From: Diphasiastrum complanatum
Taxonomy: Eukaryota > Streptophyta > Lycopodiopsida > Lycopodiales > Lycopodiaceae
Direction of reading: 5' to 3'
DNA: 64,000 nucleotides
Assembly (NCBI GenBank): GCA_029204225.1
Contig: CM055095.1
Span: forward strand, 21,681,252 to 21,745,251
A model generated the notes under the pieces. The model saw only the letters and a list, made by a program, of their open reading frames with translations, had not been told where the DNA came from and made no database searches. A program made the translations under genes and the position numbers. Positions 10,959-21,499 of this stretch are shown here, one piece after another (the stretch's first letter is position 1; each line of letters opens with the position of its first letter).

Positions 10959-11602
10959 ATTGTGCCTGGTTCCAGATTGAGGAACCAAAAGTGTTACACC
11001 CCATAGCCTTTGCTGGTGTCAAGTTGAAGAGTGTCAAAACTAGATACAGTTATGGAGAAAGAGTGTGCCTAGCGGTACATTTTGTTGTGTCTAAGTTCAG
11101 ACACTATCTTATCCATCGAAAAGTAGTCATTTATGCTCCTACCACTGCTATTAAACTCATGTTGAACAAACTTCACCTGCCAGATAGACTTGTCAAGTGG
11201 CTTGTTGTTCTAGAAGAATTCGATTATGAGTTGAGAAACAAACCGCCCAAAGCCAAAAATTTGGTGGATTGTCTATGTGATTATAGCCTAGTAGAGGAAG
11301 ATCACCTTGAGATAGAAAGTCAAGAGAAGAAAGTAGATGACTTGAAGAATTCTCAACCTCACATTGATGTATTTGTTGCCCATTACCTGACCACCTTAGA
11401 ATTGCCTAAAGGTCTGTCAAAAGCCGAGAAAAAGAAGACTTTGAGATTCAAAGTTATAAATAGTAGGTTGTATAGGAAAGGCATTGAAGGCTTCTACCAA
11501 AGGTGTGTACTACCCAATGAAGTCTCATTTATCCTTGAAGAATGCCACGACTCTGCGTGTGGGGTCACTTTGCCGGTGATGCCACAACACAGAAGGTCCT
11601 AA
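10949..11602 (+). pseudogene. pol: Gypsy element 1 degenerate RNase H and integrase zinc-binding start
   Basis: The RNase H starts just upstream in this frame: the block normally reading D-A-S is FYLIVAAGPLALNCAWFQIEE, so the first catalytic Asp is gone. YSYGERVCLAVHFVVSKFRHYL is the helix with the usual Glu position, followed by LPDRLVKWLVVLEEFDYEL. The frame then enters the integrase N-terminal region (LYRKGIEGFYQRCVLP, ILEECHDSACG) and stops at 11602; YCHNYYIKCDICQR, the Cys part of the HHCC zinc site, lies in another frame at about 11628-11680. The loss of catalysis fits takeover by the second RNase H at 12368. Confidence 0.8.
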
Positions 11603-11756
11603 GGGCAGGATACTGGTGTTTCACACTATTTAGATATTGCCATAATTATTACATAAAATGTGATATTTGTCAAAGGGTATGAGTGCCCGATAAAAGAATA
11701 AGACCCTTAATAACCCTGACTGCTCAGTTGCCCTTTAAAAATGGGGCATTGACTAT

Positions 11757-12371
11757 GTGGGACCTGTGAAACCCTCTTTGATTGGGCAGCAAAACTATAT
11801 CATTGCCAATGGGCAGGTGGAAAGTACAAACAAGAAATTGGTAGACATCATTAAGAAGACGATCTCTGATGGAAAAAGAGATTGGGATTCTAAAGTTCCA
11901 GCTGTAGTATGGGCTTATAACTTAGCCTATAAAACGAGCACTGGCCAAACCCCATTTTTCTTGGTCTATGGTGTAGAGAGTGTATTGCCCATTGAGATCG
12001 AATTGGAGACACTGAGATTCTCCAAAGAACATGATTTACCATATGAGTCTGCTATTAGTGAACGGATATTGGTATTAAACAAACTGGATGAGAAGAGGTC
12101 TAGAGCCTTGTTGCAAATAGAACGAAAAAAGAAAAGGTTGAAGGAGCTCCACGATCTCAAAGCTAAGAAGTATCAGTTTCGAAAAGGACAATTGTTCCTG
12201 TTTTATGATGCTAGAAGGGAATTATTCCTTGGAAAATTAATGTCTATTTGGTTAGGTCCATATGTTCTCAAGAAAGTTTCTAAGAATAATACTGTGATTC
12301 TTAGCGACATGCATGGTAGAGATATATATACCCCCGCCAATATCAGTAAGGTAAAACCCTATTATGTATGA
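11757..12371 (+). pseudogene. pol: Gypsy element 1 integrase, C-terminal part with core deletion
   Basis: The frame starts GPVKPSLIGQQNYIIANGQVESTNKK. In intact integrases about 80-90 residues lie between the first core strand (D-Y-x-G-P) and ANGQVESTN, so most of the catalytic core including the second Asp is deleted; the Glu of ANGQVE remains. The rest is normal: TSTGQTPFFLVYGVESVLP, a basic helix, then the C-terminal GPYVLKKVSKNNTVILSD and NISKVKPYYV. The TGA stop at 12369-12371 overlaps the next ATG (ATGA). The copy cannot integrate by itself. Confidence 0.85.
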
Positions 12372-12871
12372 CCATGACAAATACGACCATGAAATCGACA
12401 GTGAAAGCGAATTTATGGTTTGATGGCAGTAGCCGACTTGTTGCCACCATTGGAGTGACCTTGAAATCTGAACATGGAGTCCTTATTGCCAAACTAGGAG
12501 CCTGTTTAGGTAAAAGGTTCACCTGTAACATGGCAGAAGCCAAAGCGTTATTAGCAGGAATGAAAATGGCCTTTCATAAAAAAGTGACTCATTTGACGGC
12601 TATAGGAGATTCTGCACTTATAAGCAACTTGGTTATTGGCGTGTGGGATGTGAAAATTCATGTCCTGGCCATGTACATTAGGGAGATTCAAAGCCTAATG
12701 AAGCTATTTGTTGAAATTGATATTCTACATATCAGAAGGGAATACAATCATGAAGCAGACAGACTAGCTAGTGAAGCATTTGATCACGATGACATGTTCT
12801 ACGGGGCAAACAAACACACCTCTAAAACAACAAGTGCGTTGCTCCTGCGAAAGGATCTAGTTAACGATTAG
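12368..12871 (+). CDS. Second (archaeal-type) RNase H of element 1, C-terminal to integrase
   Basis: A 167-residue frame with all four acidic RNase H positions: LWFDGSS (D19), NMAEAKAL (E57), AIGDSALIS (D81) and HIRREYNHEADRLASEA (D131). This is the aRNH type found as an extra domain in Tat-lineage plant gypsy elements, where it normally lies between the gypsy RNase H and integrase. Here it follows integrase and starts at an ATGA overlap with its stop, which suggests reinitiation or a former fusion. Its role would be to degrade the RNA strand during reverse transcription, replacing the defective first RNase H. Only residues 1-142 belong to element 1: from 12794 the sequence is antisense element 2 LTR, so the last 25 residues are a junction artefact. 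Confidence 0.85.
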   Translation: MTMTNTTMKSTVKANLWFDGSSRLVATIGVTLKSEHGVLIAKLGACLGKRFTCNMAEAKALLAGMKMAFHKKVTHLTAIGDSALISNLVIGVWDVKIHVLAMYIREIQSLMKLFVEIDILHIRREYNHEADRLASEAFDHDDMFYGANKHTSKTTSALLLRKDLVND

Positions 12872-13179
12872 GCTGAGAATACGTTCATCTATACCATAAG
12901 AGGTATACTTAACTATGAGTTAAAGTTACTCTAGTTTATCATGTCTTTTCGTATCTAGTCGTTTCGTATGGACAACCTAGTAAAGGTTGTCCAAGATAAT
13001 GTCTTTTCCTTTAAAATGTCTTGCCCTTAATTACAAGGCAACTACTTAGGAGATATATTCCCGAAAAATGACTTATGCCTCTTTATGATTTATACTTATC
13101 CAGCTCATATCTTCATTTTCGAATATATCATGCCATATTCATGTTGATATTTAATATTTAACATTTTCGTGGCATCACA
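12794..13179 (-). mobile_element. First third of the 3' LTR of gypsy element 2
   Basis: Matches 24089-24452 nearly base for base (one 16-17-base indel), including the LTR start TGTGATGCCACG on the minus strand at 13179. It stops abruptly at 12794. The continuation of this LTR is found at 25306-25963 in the opposite orientation, so this is one end of an inversion; about 220 bases of the middle of the LTR are missing. Confidence 0.85.
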
Positions 13180-13194
13180 TATCCCCTTCCTCAA
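13180..13194 (-). other. Polypurine tract of element 2
   Basis: Minus-strand TTGAGGAAGGGGATA lies directly before the 3' LTR start, the usual site of plus-strand DNA priming. Confidence 0.7.
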
Positions 13195-13282
13195 ATGTGA
13201 AACGTCCTCATGAACATATCATCTTTATTTCGAGGAGTATTTGAGAAACATTCTTGTTCGTCAGAAATTCGTTGAGGCGAGA

Positions 13283-13355
13283 AGATATTTCTTCGTGTAT
13301 TTCGTCCTTTAGATATTTCTTCGTGTATTTCTTCCTTTAGATATTTCTTCGTCTT
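13283..13355. repeat. 28-bp tandem repeat in element 2
   Basis: AGATATTTCTTCGTGTATTT plus C(G/T)TCCTTT, two full units (13283-13310, 13311-13338) and a partial third. It lies between the env-like frame and the polypurine tract. Confidence 0.8.
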
Positions 13356-13515
13356 AGAGAATATATGTGTTGCTGTTTCTTTAAATTGACTAGGTTGTTT
13401 TGAGTTGATCTTTGAATTGTTGATGAAAACTGGATTCACACTTCAAAACATCTTTAAACTTCAAAAAGTCAGCATCCCATAGAAACATCACCACGACAAA
13501 GACACGAATGAATTT

Positions 13516-15963
13516 TCAGGAATGATTCAGTTCTTCATATAACTTCTGAGCAAGCTCTAAATTCCGTTGAGCTTCGATCAAGAGCAAGTCTTCTTTCGAT
13601 TTGGTATAGTGGCCAACTGGTAAGTTGCCGAATTCTTCTAGATTAATCGGGAGTAATGTTCCATCGAACAGCTCCTGGGTTAACTTGGTATCTTCATCTA
13701 AATCACTTCATAGAGTGATTTCTTTATAGTAATGAGCTGAAAATCTGCATCGTCGAATGCGCCTACATTTGCAACCGCTTGTGGTTTGTACAGCTGAAAC
13801 TGCGACTTTGGCTTCCAAAAATGTCGCTTATTATCTTCGTTTCACAAAAATTGAAGTTTTTTGATATAGATATATTCGAGAGCATACATAGCCGAAGAGC
13901 CTATGTATAACTCTGCCGATCCGAAAGGTACGACCTGGAATTTACCCTAGATTATGCCCCAGCAAAGACATCCTTTCTGTTCGATAGTGAGCTGGGCCCA
14001 TAACCAGATAAAGTTGGCCTTCTCCCATGGTCACTTTTAGTCATCAAAGGCGATGCCTACTGCGCCTGGTAGCATCATGTAATCCACACGCCATTGCAAC
14101 TCAATATTAAAAGCATGTGAACACCATTTTCAGAAGCGATCAACAAATGCACAGAATCTGTCAGCACATACCTTCGACTGATTTCGTCGCATTTGCTTTG
14201 GCTGAGTAGATGTAGTTGCAAAATCTTGAGTTTGCAACTCAGCAGCCAGTTTCTGATCTTCCATTTGTTGCTTTTGGGTTGACAGCTCCTGTTCGAGCTG
14301 GTCAATCTTCGCGATAGCTTCCAGAAATTTTGGATGGTCTGAGGCTCCGGTGCAGGCAGGCACAGCTTGGAGTTGCTGTGTAAGTTCATCAATTCACAAC
14401 AGGGCCTACAGATAATCATCATGCGCATCGGGCCTACTGCAAAATGGGGTCGCATCACTGGAGAACTCCTTCAGCTCCACCAACTCTTCCTCGACAAGAG
14501 CCTTCGCATCCTTGAGCGGTTGTAAGAACTCGACTCGAAAATTGTCGAGCATCTGGCCTTGGAGCTATAGCTTCGTGAGATCGACAATGTTTGACCATGC
14601 GGTGGTGCTCAGGGACAAAGCAGCTTCTACCTTTAATCTTGTCATTTGTTCCTCCTGTAGATGTTTCTGGAGCACAACATTATGTTGATTTGTAGCCAAA
14701 AGTTGATGCTTCAAAAAATCATTTTGAGTCTGAAAATTGTCAGACTTGGCCTGAATCGTCTTATTCGGTCTGCTTCAAAGAATCAGCTTCCTTTATTAAA
14801 GTCTAAAGCTGTGTTTCGAGGGAACGATGTTGTTCGATCAACTTCGTGTTTTCTGATTCGAGCAAATCGATCTTCTCGAAGGACTCCTTCAGAGAGTCAA
14901 GTGATTTCCTCTCTAAGGTGATAAGCTGCATTGTGAGTTGACAGTGGTACTTGTCAAACTCATATACTTCATCCACAAGGTTCTGGTCTTTCTCAATCAT
15001 GGATCGAAACCACTGGGGCTGGTCGTCTGGTTCTTCGTCATCTGCCACATGTGCCCCAATGTCGTCTTCAGCAGCTATGTGTCCCTTGTCTAATGTATCG
15101 AACTGGGTTGCGTCATCCTCAGAGGTGGATGCGCTCGGCTGCTTCTGAGATGTGGAAGCAAATGCTGGATTTGAAGAATCCATAGCAGTAGTAGCTCCAT
15201 CGGTGTACATTGCCACAACTTCACTCTCCATAGTAGTGGTGGCTGCTACTTCGATTGCTGGTGCAGTATCAACTGGAACCGGAATAGGTATAGAAGAGAT
15301 GCTGGAAAGATCTATTGGCTTGGGAACCAACAATCTTTCTGTCAACATGGTTTTCTCTTGATCGCTCAATATGTCAAAATGAGCGCAGAGTCGAGATACA
15401 TGGGCTCCAACTCCAGAAAACTTTTGGTGCTTAATCCAGCGCAAAAAGGCTTTGTATGTGATAACGCCGAAGCACACTAGATTACCTGCAAGAGCATCTA
15501 ATATACACCCAAAATTTTGAACTGAAATGGTAGCATCCGCATCCATCAAAAAGATTGCTTGGTTTGCATATTTACAAAACAACTTGAATGTTGTATCTCG
15601 GATCATAGAAATTTTGTACCCCTTCGTGGGTACAAAATAGTTGCTTAAGAAATGGGCAGCTTCATCCACCGAATCTTTGTTAGTTGAAAGCAGCTTCCCA
15701 TCCAGAGGTAATCCGAGAGCTGTGCAAAACAGGTCTTCAGTAATAGTGAAAAATTGGCCTCGTATGTGAACTTTGAAGTCCACCTCCAAAATTGAATGGA
15801 TGGAGTTCATGAATTCAGTACGGACTTTAGAGAGGATGATAGAGGGGTCCACTTTTAAATCACCCAACCTGCATCGATCCAAAAAGAACTGAATGGATGC
15901 CAGGCGGATTCCTACGCGTGCTTTCCAAATGATATTAGAGCTCGAACCTGATGCGGAAGCCAT
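13516..15963 (-). pseudogene. Third ORF of element 2, downstream of pol (env-position ORF)
   Basis: The longest clean part is 15963 down to 14803; an in-frame ATG at 16137 exists, but the sequence at 15963 (MASASGSSSN) is the more compact start. The first about 200 residues resemble the domain annotated as putative plant transposon protein (VHIRGQFFTITEDLFCTALGLPLDG; later FGVITYKAFLRWIKHQ). An acidic Ser/Thr-rich linker and a coiled coil follow (ERKSLDSLKESFEKIDLLESENTKLIEQ). The frame is then broken; minus-strand coding continues at 14363-14130 (IDQLEQELSTQKQQMEDQK) and ends at 13516 (KLTQELFDGTLLPINLEEFG ... YEELNHS). No signal peptide or membrane segment typical of an envelope is evident. 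Its position after pol matches the extra ORF of Athila/Tat-type elements; function unknown. Confidence 0.75.
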
Positions 15964-16354
15964 TGTTCGAATGTTGAATGATAGCTTTGTAGATCGCAAT
16001 AGTTCGCAAAAAGGTGCTTTGATCACAAAGAGTGAGCGCAGGAAAGCATAAACTTCACAGGTAGAAAGTGTAAAGAGAAAAAATGATAAATAGCTCTGAT
16101 AAGCAGTAGCGGTGTAGAAGGGATGATGACGTGGCATGGTGACTTGACATCTGTCACTTCCATTTATGGAGGACGTGCATGGCTCAGTGTTTGAAACTAT
16201 AATTTGTCAGATCGATGTTCAATGAAGGAAGACCGTTTGTAAAAATAAAAATAAAAATAAATTAAGGAAAAACAATATCTGTGAGCATACACACGTGTGA
16301 ATAATGATGATCACATGGCCATCATCTTTAATGGAGGGATACAAAAAGTAGGTC

Positions 16355-16625
16355 GAGAGATTCTCGAAAGATTCTCGAAAATATGCTAGAAAGATTCTAG
16401 AAAGTTTTGCGAAACTTTCTCGAAGGATCTTTAAAATAAATATGTATAGAAACTCAGGAAAATTTCTCGAAAATTTTAGGAATATACTAGAAAATTTCTC
16501 GAAAAACTGGAGATAATGCTAGAAAAATTCTAGAAAAATTCTTGAAAATACTTTTAAATGATATTGAAAGATTGAGAGAAGTCAAGAAAAATTCTCGAAA
16601 AATTCTAGAAAATTTCTAGAAAGAA
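16355..16625. repeat. Array of TTCT(C/A)GAA palindromes
   Basis: About ten copies of TTCTCGAA or TTCTAGAA spaced 11-40 bases apart, in the untranslated spacer between the pol stop (16764) and the third ORF of element 2. TTCnnGAA is the inverted half-site pair of heat shock elements; whether it binds a factor is inference. Confidence 0.7.
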
Positions 16626-16763
16626 AAGAAAAGGAAAAAAATAAAAAAAATAAAAAATAAAGAAATGTCGCAAAAAAAAAAATTAGACAAGATAAAAGAA
16701 AATTCGCGATTATTTTCAGAAAAATATTAGAAAATAATAAGAATAAATAAAAAAAAAATTTGG

Positions 16764-17331
16764 TCAAAGGTAGTATTTCTTCAGTTTGGACTTGTTAATA
16801 CGTGTCGGTAATAGTTCACCTTCAAGTGATTGAAGTTGTACAAAACCATTGTCAAACACCTCTATGACTTTATACGGTCCAAGCCATCGCATATGGAGTT
16901 TTCCAAGAAACTTTTGATGGCGACTGTCATATATCAACGCATAATCATCAGCTTTAAGATCACATTTTTTTATATGACTGTCATTTTTTTTTTTTGTTTC
17001 TAGATTTCCTCCGTTAGTTTTTGTGAAGTCTCTCGTGCTTCAGCTAGTTCTCCAATATTAGTCAACCTTTCGTTTATTAATTCTGCATCTGTTCGTTGAC
17101 CTTGAATACGAAAGGTTTTCACCTCGAATTCAATTGGCAAGATAGGATGCATACCATATGTAAGGAAATATGGTGTCTGTTTCGTCATGATTTTTTATGT
17201 GTTGCGATAAGCCCAGAGAACTGATGGTAGTTTCTAATTCCAATCCGTTGCATGTGCAATAATAATTTTAGTCAGGATCTTACATAAGATTCCATTAGCT
17301 CTTTTTGTCAACCTGTTTGCTTTTGGATTAT
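16764..17331 (-). pseudogene. pol: Element 2 integrase, C-terminal part
   Basis: Continues the integrase interrupted at 18169. It starts NPKANRLTKRANGILCK, where the catalytic Glu of the DDE triad (normally T/V-E-R) reads Lys, then TKQTPYFLTYGMHPILPIEF, and the C-terminal barrel LGKLHMRWLGPYKVIEVFDNG ending NKSKLKKYYL and the stop at 16764-16766. A frame shift separates the pieces. Without the inserted 833 bases the reading TTPYNPKAN is restored in sense, which defines the insertion point. Confidence 0.85.
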
Positions 17332-18164
17332 TGTGAAAAATGCAAAAATAAGCTTGGTAGAGGCCAAAAATCTTGTATATAGATAAACACACATGTGTAG
17401 AGCCTGTTCCCACGTGTGAAAATAGTGTACTTGTCATGTACCATAATCATATAGGTTGTACATATGATTTAATTCAAGTTCTAGTGGCTAAAAAGGCCAA
17501 AAACTAGTTTTCTAGACATATGACACATGGCATCAATCTATTGCTTGCATGAGCCACATCCTTTGGTTAGGTCTCACATCCCATGTGTAGAGGACAGCTC
17601 ACATGTGTGGAATAAGCTGAAGTAGACGAATTTTGACTTCTAGAAGATTTTCAAGTAGATCTCCATATAGAAGGAAAATGGACCAAAAGTGCTCAAAATA
17701 GAAGGTTTTGTCCAAGTGTCAGTTTTGCATGATGAATCATCATATGACAAAGCACCTTCACACATGTGGGATCAAAGGGATGATCAGTACCACGAGCTCC
17801 CACTTATTGTATATATAGAGCCACATTTGGCCATAATCATTGTGAGACACCAATCTTGGTTTTGGAGGCAATTTTGAGTGATTCTCTCCATTTGTCTACA
17901 TTTGTTTTGATTGTTTTGAAGTTCTATCAATGTGTACTTGATTTTCAGGCTGGAGTCCGTAGCCTGACAGGGTTTCACACGTGTGAAACCAGCAAGTACA
18001 TTTACCTTCAATAAATGATTGTTCTTGTTTGGATTTTATGTCTAGAATTGATCTAGATTGATCTTAATCTTATGTAGATTGATAGATCAAGTAAATCTAA
18101 CATCCAATCCCTCTTGAGGATCAGATTAGGATCCACTCTTGGTTCTTTTTGTACTTTTTCCACA
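17332..18164 (+). mobile_element. Solo LTR inserted in the element 2 integrase
   Basis: 833 bases that begin TGTGAAAAA and end TTTTTCCACA, flanked by a perfect 5-base target duplication ATTAT (17327-17331 and 18165-18169). TG...CA ends and a 5-base duplication are the signature of an LTR element reduced to a single LTR. A TATATATAG box lies at 17811-17819 (+) and AATAAA at about 18010, both on the plus strand, so the LTR is read in this direction. Four G-box-like palindromes (ACACGTGTG or ACATGTGTG type) occur at about 17386, 17412, 17598 and 17975. No other copy lies in the window. Confidence 0.85.
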
Positions 18165-19345
18165 ATTATACGGTGTAGTTTTTCTGTGTTTGATCAGGAA
18201 ATAGGTTGCCAGCAATCGTATCGTATCATTTAGATAATGTGTTCCTCGGTCACTTACTAATTCAAGTGGACAACCATATCTTGTGATTATACTTTTGAAT
18301 AAGAACGTCGCGACAGTTTTCTCATTGTTTCGTTTCGTTGCCTCTCCTTCAACGTTCTTGGTAGCATAATCCATGGCAACTAGAATATAACGACATTTTG
18401 TATGTCGGGTAACATGTTTGATTGGACCGACAAAGTCAATCCCCCACTTCTCAAATGGTGCAAGAGGCAAGATTGGTGTCAACGGCCAATTCATTACTTT
18501 TGTAGGCTTACCAGATCTTTGGCATGGATCACATGAACGAATAAAATTTGATACATCCTTGAACATTGTTGGCCACCAATACTTGGCAGTCAATATCTTA
18601 TTAACTGTATTCTTGAAAGCAAAATGTCCGCCAACATCTTCTGAGTGTAAGGCTTTAACGACCTTTTTAATGTCTTCAGTTTCGAGACATCTTCGTAGTT
18701 GATGGTCAGCACCAAGCTTGTACAAAACATTGTTAATAATTGTATAAGGTGCTACCTTATATTGAAAAACTGTCTTTTGCTCCAAATCGTAACCATCTGG
18801 ATATATCCGATCCTTAAGATAAATAATAATATCAGAATATAACGAATTTGTAGATGAAATCTCGAATAAATGTTCGTCTAGAAAATGTTCTTCAATTTTT
18901 CTGGTGCTGAGTCGCAATAGATAATCAGCATTCGTATGATATTTTCCTTGACAAAGCTCTACTTGATAAGTAAATTCTTGCAGAAGTAGAACCCATCGAG
19001 CTATTCGTCCTGATAGATCTGGTTTATTTACAAGATACTTAAGAGCATAATGATCCACATGAAAAGTAAATGCATATCCCAACAAATAATGCCGAGATTT
19101 TTTAACAGTGAAAATCATGCCAAGTGCTTCTCTTTCTGTAGCCGAATAATTCTTCTCTGATGCACTGAGCTGTTGACTCGCATAGTAGATGGGATGATCC
19201 TTTTTCTGGTCGTCTTCTGGCTTAGACAGACGCCAATAGCAAATGCAGAAACATTCACATAACTGTGAAATAAAATAGCCCAATTGGGTGGTCTTAGAAT
19301 AGGAGCATTAATCAACCTTTGCTTAAGATCTTCGAATGCTTTCTG
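18165..19345 (-). pseudogene. pol: Element 2 RNase H and integrase N-terminal/core
   Basis: Minus strand. RNase H: IYYASQQLSASEKNYSATE (Glu helix), FTFHVDHYALKYL (Asp), and WVLLLQEFTYQVELCQG with the NADYLLR end. Integrase: zinc-binding LHSEDVGGHFA ... FIRSCDPCQR (H-H-C-C), then the core with GIDFVGPI (first Asp) and LELVSDRGTHYLN (second Asp). The frame runs to HRKTTPY at 18170, where the solo LTR interrupts it. The start of RNase H is in another frame near 19115-19315, so a frameshift also lies there. No aRNH is present in this element. Confidence 0.85.
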
Positions 19346-20424
19346 CTATTCATTCGTCCACAAGTATTCTACTTGTTTCTTCAGTAGATGTGTAAGAGAG
19401 GCAACAATAGAAGCATGATTTTGAATAAATCTCCTATAATTGCCAACATGTCCTAAGAAAGCTCTTAGTTCACGTAAATTGGTTGGTATCTGGAGATTCT
19501 TTATAAGCTCGACTTTATCTTTGTCGACTTCTATTCCTCTGTTAGATATTCTGTGTCTAAGCAATATTCCTTCTTTCATACCAAAAAAACATTTCTCTGG
19601 ATGAAGAGATAAATAAGTATCTCAACACCGTTGCAATGTTAATTTCAGCTTCTGCAGGTGTGTCTTTATATCACTGTATACACAGAAATCATCAATAAAT
19701 ATTTCGAGAAAATTTCTCAGGCAGGCAGCGAAGATTAACATCATAATTCGCTGAAAAGTTGCTGGAGCGTTACAAAGACCAAAGGGCATTTTGTTGTAGG
19801 CATAAGTGCCCCAATCCGTAATGAATGTGGTCTTTGAACGATCCTCCTTTTGCACTCCAACCTGATTATATCCAGAAAAGCCATCACAGAAACTGTAACG
19901 CTCTTGACCAACAACCTGATCTAGGATGGAATCAGTGAAAGGCAGAGAATGATGGTCCTTCCTTGTGGTAGCATTGAGTTTGCGGAAATCCTGGCATATC
20001 ATATTTTGCCATTCTTCTTCTTTGGGACGACAACAATGGGTGAAACCCATTCACTACTTAAGACGGGATAGATTATACCTAGCTTAAGGCGCTTGTTAAG
20101 TTCGTCCTTAACCATGAGAGAGTACTTAGGATTGAGACAATACTGTCTCTGTCGAATAGGTACAACATCTTCCTTAAGATCAATTCGGTGCTCTCCGAAT
20201 TCTGCAGGTATACCCTTCAAATCGTCGAGCGACCAAGCAAAAACGTCTTGATACTCCTTCAATAGTTCAGTGAATTCCACTAACTCCGATTCTCCAAGTG
20301 ACTTCAAAACATGCACAAATCTGCCAGGTGCAAGTTTAATCAGTTTAGTAGAATCTGGTAAAATGATACCTTCTGTCATACTGGCCTTGGTATGGCCATG
20401 TATTTTACGCATGGTTGACTCCAC
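19346..20424 (-). pseudogene. pol: Element 2 reverse transcriptase
   Basis: Two overlapping minus-strand frames. The first (20424-19999) has AWSLDDLKGIPAEFGEHRID and SEWVSPIVVVPKKKNGKI; the second (20050-19622) has MICQDFRKLNATTRKDHH, SFCDGFSGYNQVGVQKEDRSK, NKMPFGLCNAPATFQRIM and the catalytic EIFIDDF. A third (19579-19346) has LRAFLGHVGNYRRFIQNH. All RT blocks are present; one frameshift near 20010-20040 and a stop near 19620 interrupt it. The RT is typical of non-chromodomain plant gypsy elements. Confidence 0.88.
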
Positions 20425-20445
20425 AGATGTTTTTTTGTCATCAAC

Positions 20446-21400
20446 CTAGTTCTTGTTACCAAATTTGTATTCAGATTCGTCACTCGAATCGTTAGACTCT
20501 TTCGAGTTCGTGTCTGCAACGTTAATTTCTTCATACGAAACATCCGCTTCAGCGTTGCAGGCATCGAAGAATTCTTTGTCATCAGCATTCTCATAACATT
20601 TACAGTACTGCACTTCAATATCAGATCCATTGGAAAAAATATTCAAGGCATACGAAGATTTTTTTGATGTAAAGCTGGTGTCGGACAAAGGAGTTTCACC
20701 TTCATAATTGTCACGACTCCAGGTTATGATTTGTTCTACTGGCTTACCTCGGTTATTGGTCTCACCAGTCTGAAATCTTAGCTCTCTAGATTTCCAATGT
20801 ACACTTGCGTTTGATTGATAAAGCCAGGGTCGTCCAATCAGCACAGAATAGGATGACAAACCGATTGGTTTGATAAAAATGAAATACATTGTGAATGGCT
20901 TGGCTTGAATGTAGACAGTGACATCTTTCAGTTCTCCAACAGGTTTTTGTCATGTCGAATCAGCTAACTTGATGTTTCGCTATGTCGGTTGAATGTCAGT
21001 CATCCCCAGAGCATGAGCTGTGTCTTCTGTTATTATATTTACACTGGAACCAAAGTCAATTGGCACTTTTTCGATCAGGCATCCCGCAATGGTAATATCA
21101 ATCTCAGGTGCACCAAGATCACCTAAATTGATAGACAAAACACCAGCATCTGCAGAGAAACTTTTTTCTTCTTTTTGGGTGCAGAAAGACCTTTCAGTTG
21201 CTTTCTGTAATAAGTGTTATCTACCAACAGTTGTTCAAAAGTAACGTTCAGACAAAAGGATCCAATATCAGTCACGATGTCATATTCTTTTGTCTTTGAT
21301 TTCGAGGTTGGTTTATCGATAACAGCACTAGACAATTTTGTCTTCACGATTTCTTCGTCCTCTTCCTCGAAAGTGACCACCTTTTCTGCAGCAGCTGTCT
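20446..21400 (-). pseudogene. pro: Element 2 protease and Pro-RT linker
   Basis: Upstream part (21380-21123) encodes an acidic linker ending in the start of the protease (INLGDLGAPEIDITIAGCLIEKVPIDFGSSVNI in the joined reading, about 21130-21040). The active site reads D-F-G where D-S/T-G is expected. The frame 20889-20446 carries the end of the domain, SSYSVLIGRPWLYQSNASVHW, then an acidic linker (YEINVADTNSKESNDSSDESE-like). Stops and frame changes lie at about 20950 and 21120. Confidence 0.7.
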
Positions 21401-21499
21401 GAAGTTTAGCGTTGATGATTTTGCTTCTGTCGCGATATCTTTTGCAAATAACTTTGCAGCATTGCGGTCAGATCTTCCTTAGTCGTAGATTTGTTCGTT

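Noticed and set aside
12368-12871. The last 25 residues of the RNase H frame as a real C-terminus
   Set aside because: They are encoded by antisense element 2 LTR after the breakpoint at 12794.
14075-14458. The 127-residue minus frame as a separate gene
   Set aside because: A shifted frame over the coiled-coil region of element 2's third ORF; the frame at 14130-14363 carries the heptad pattern.
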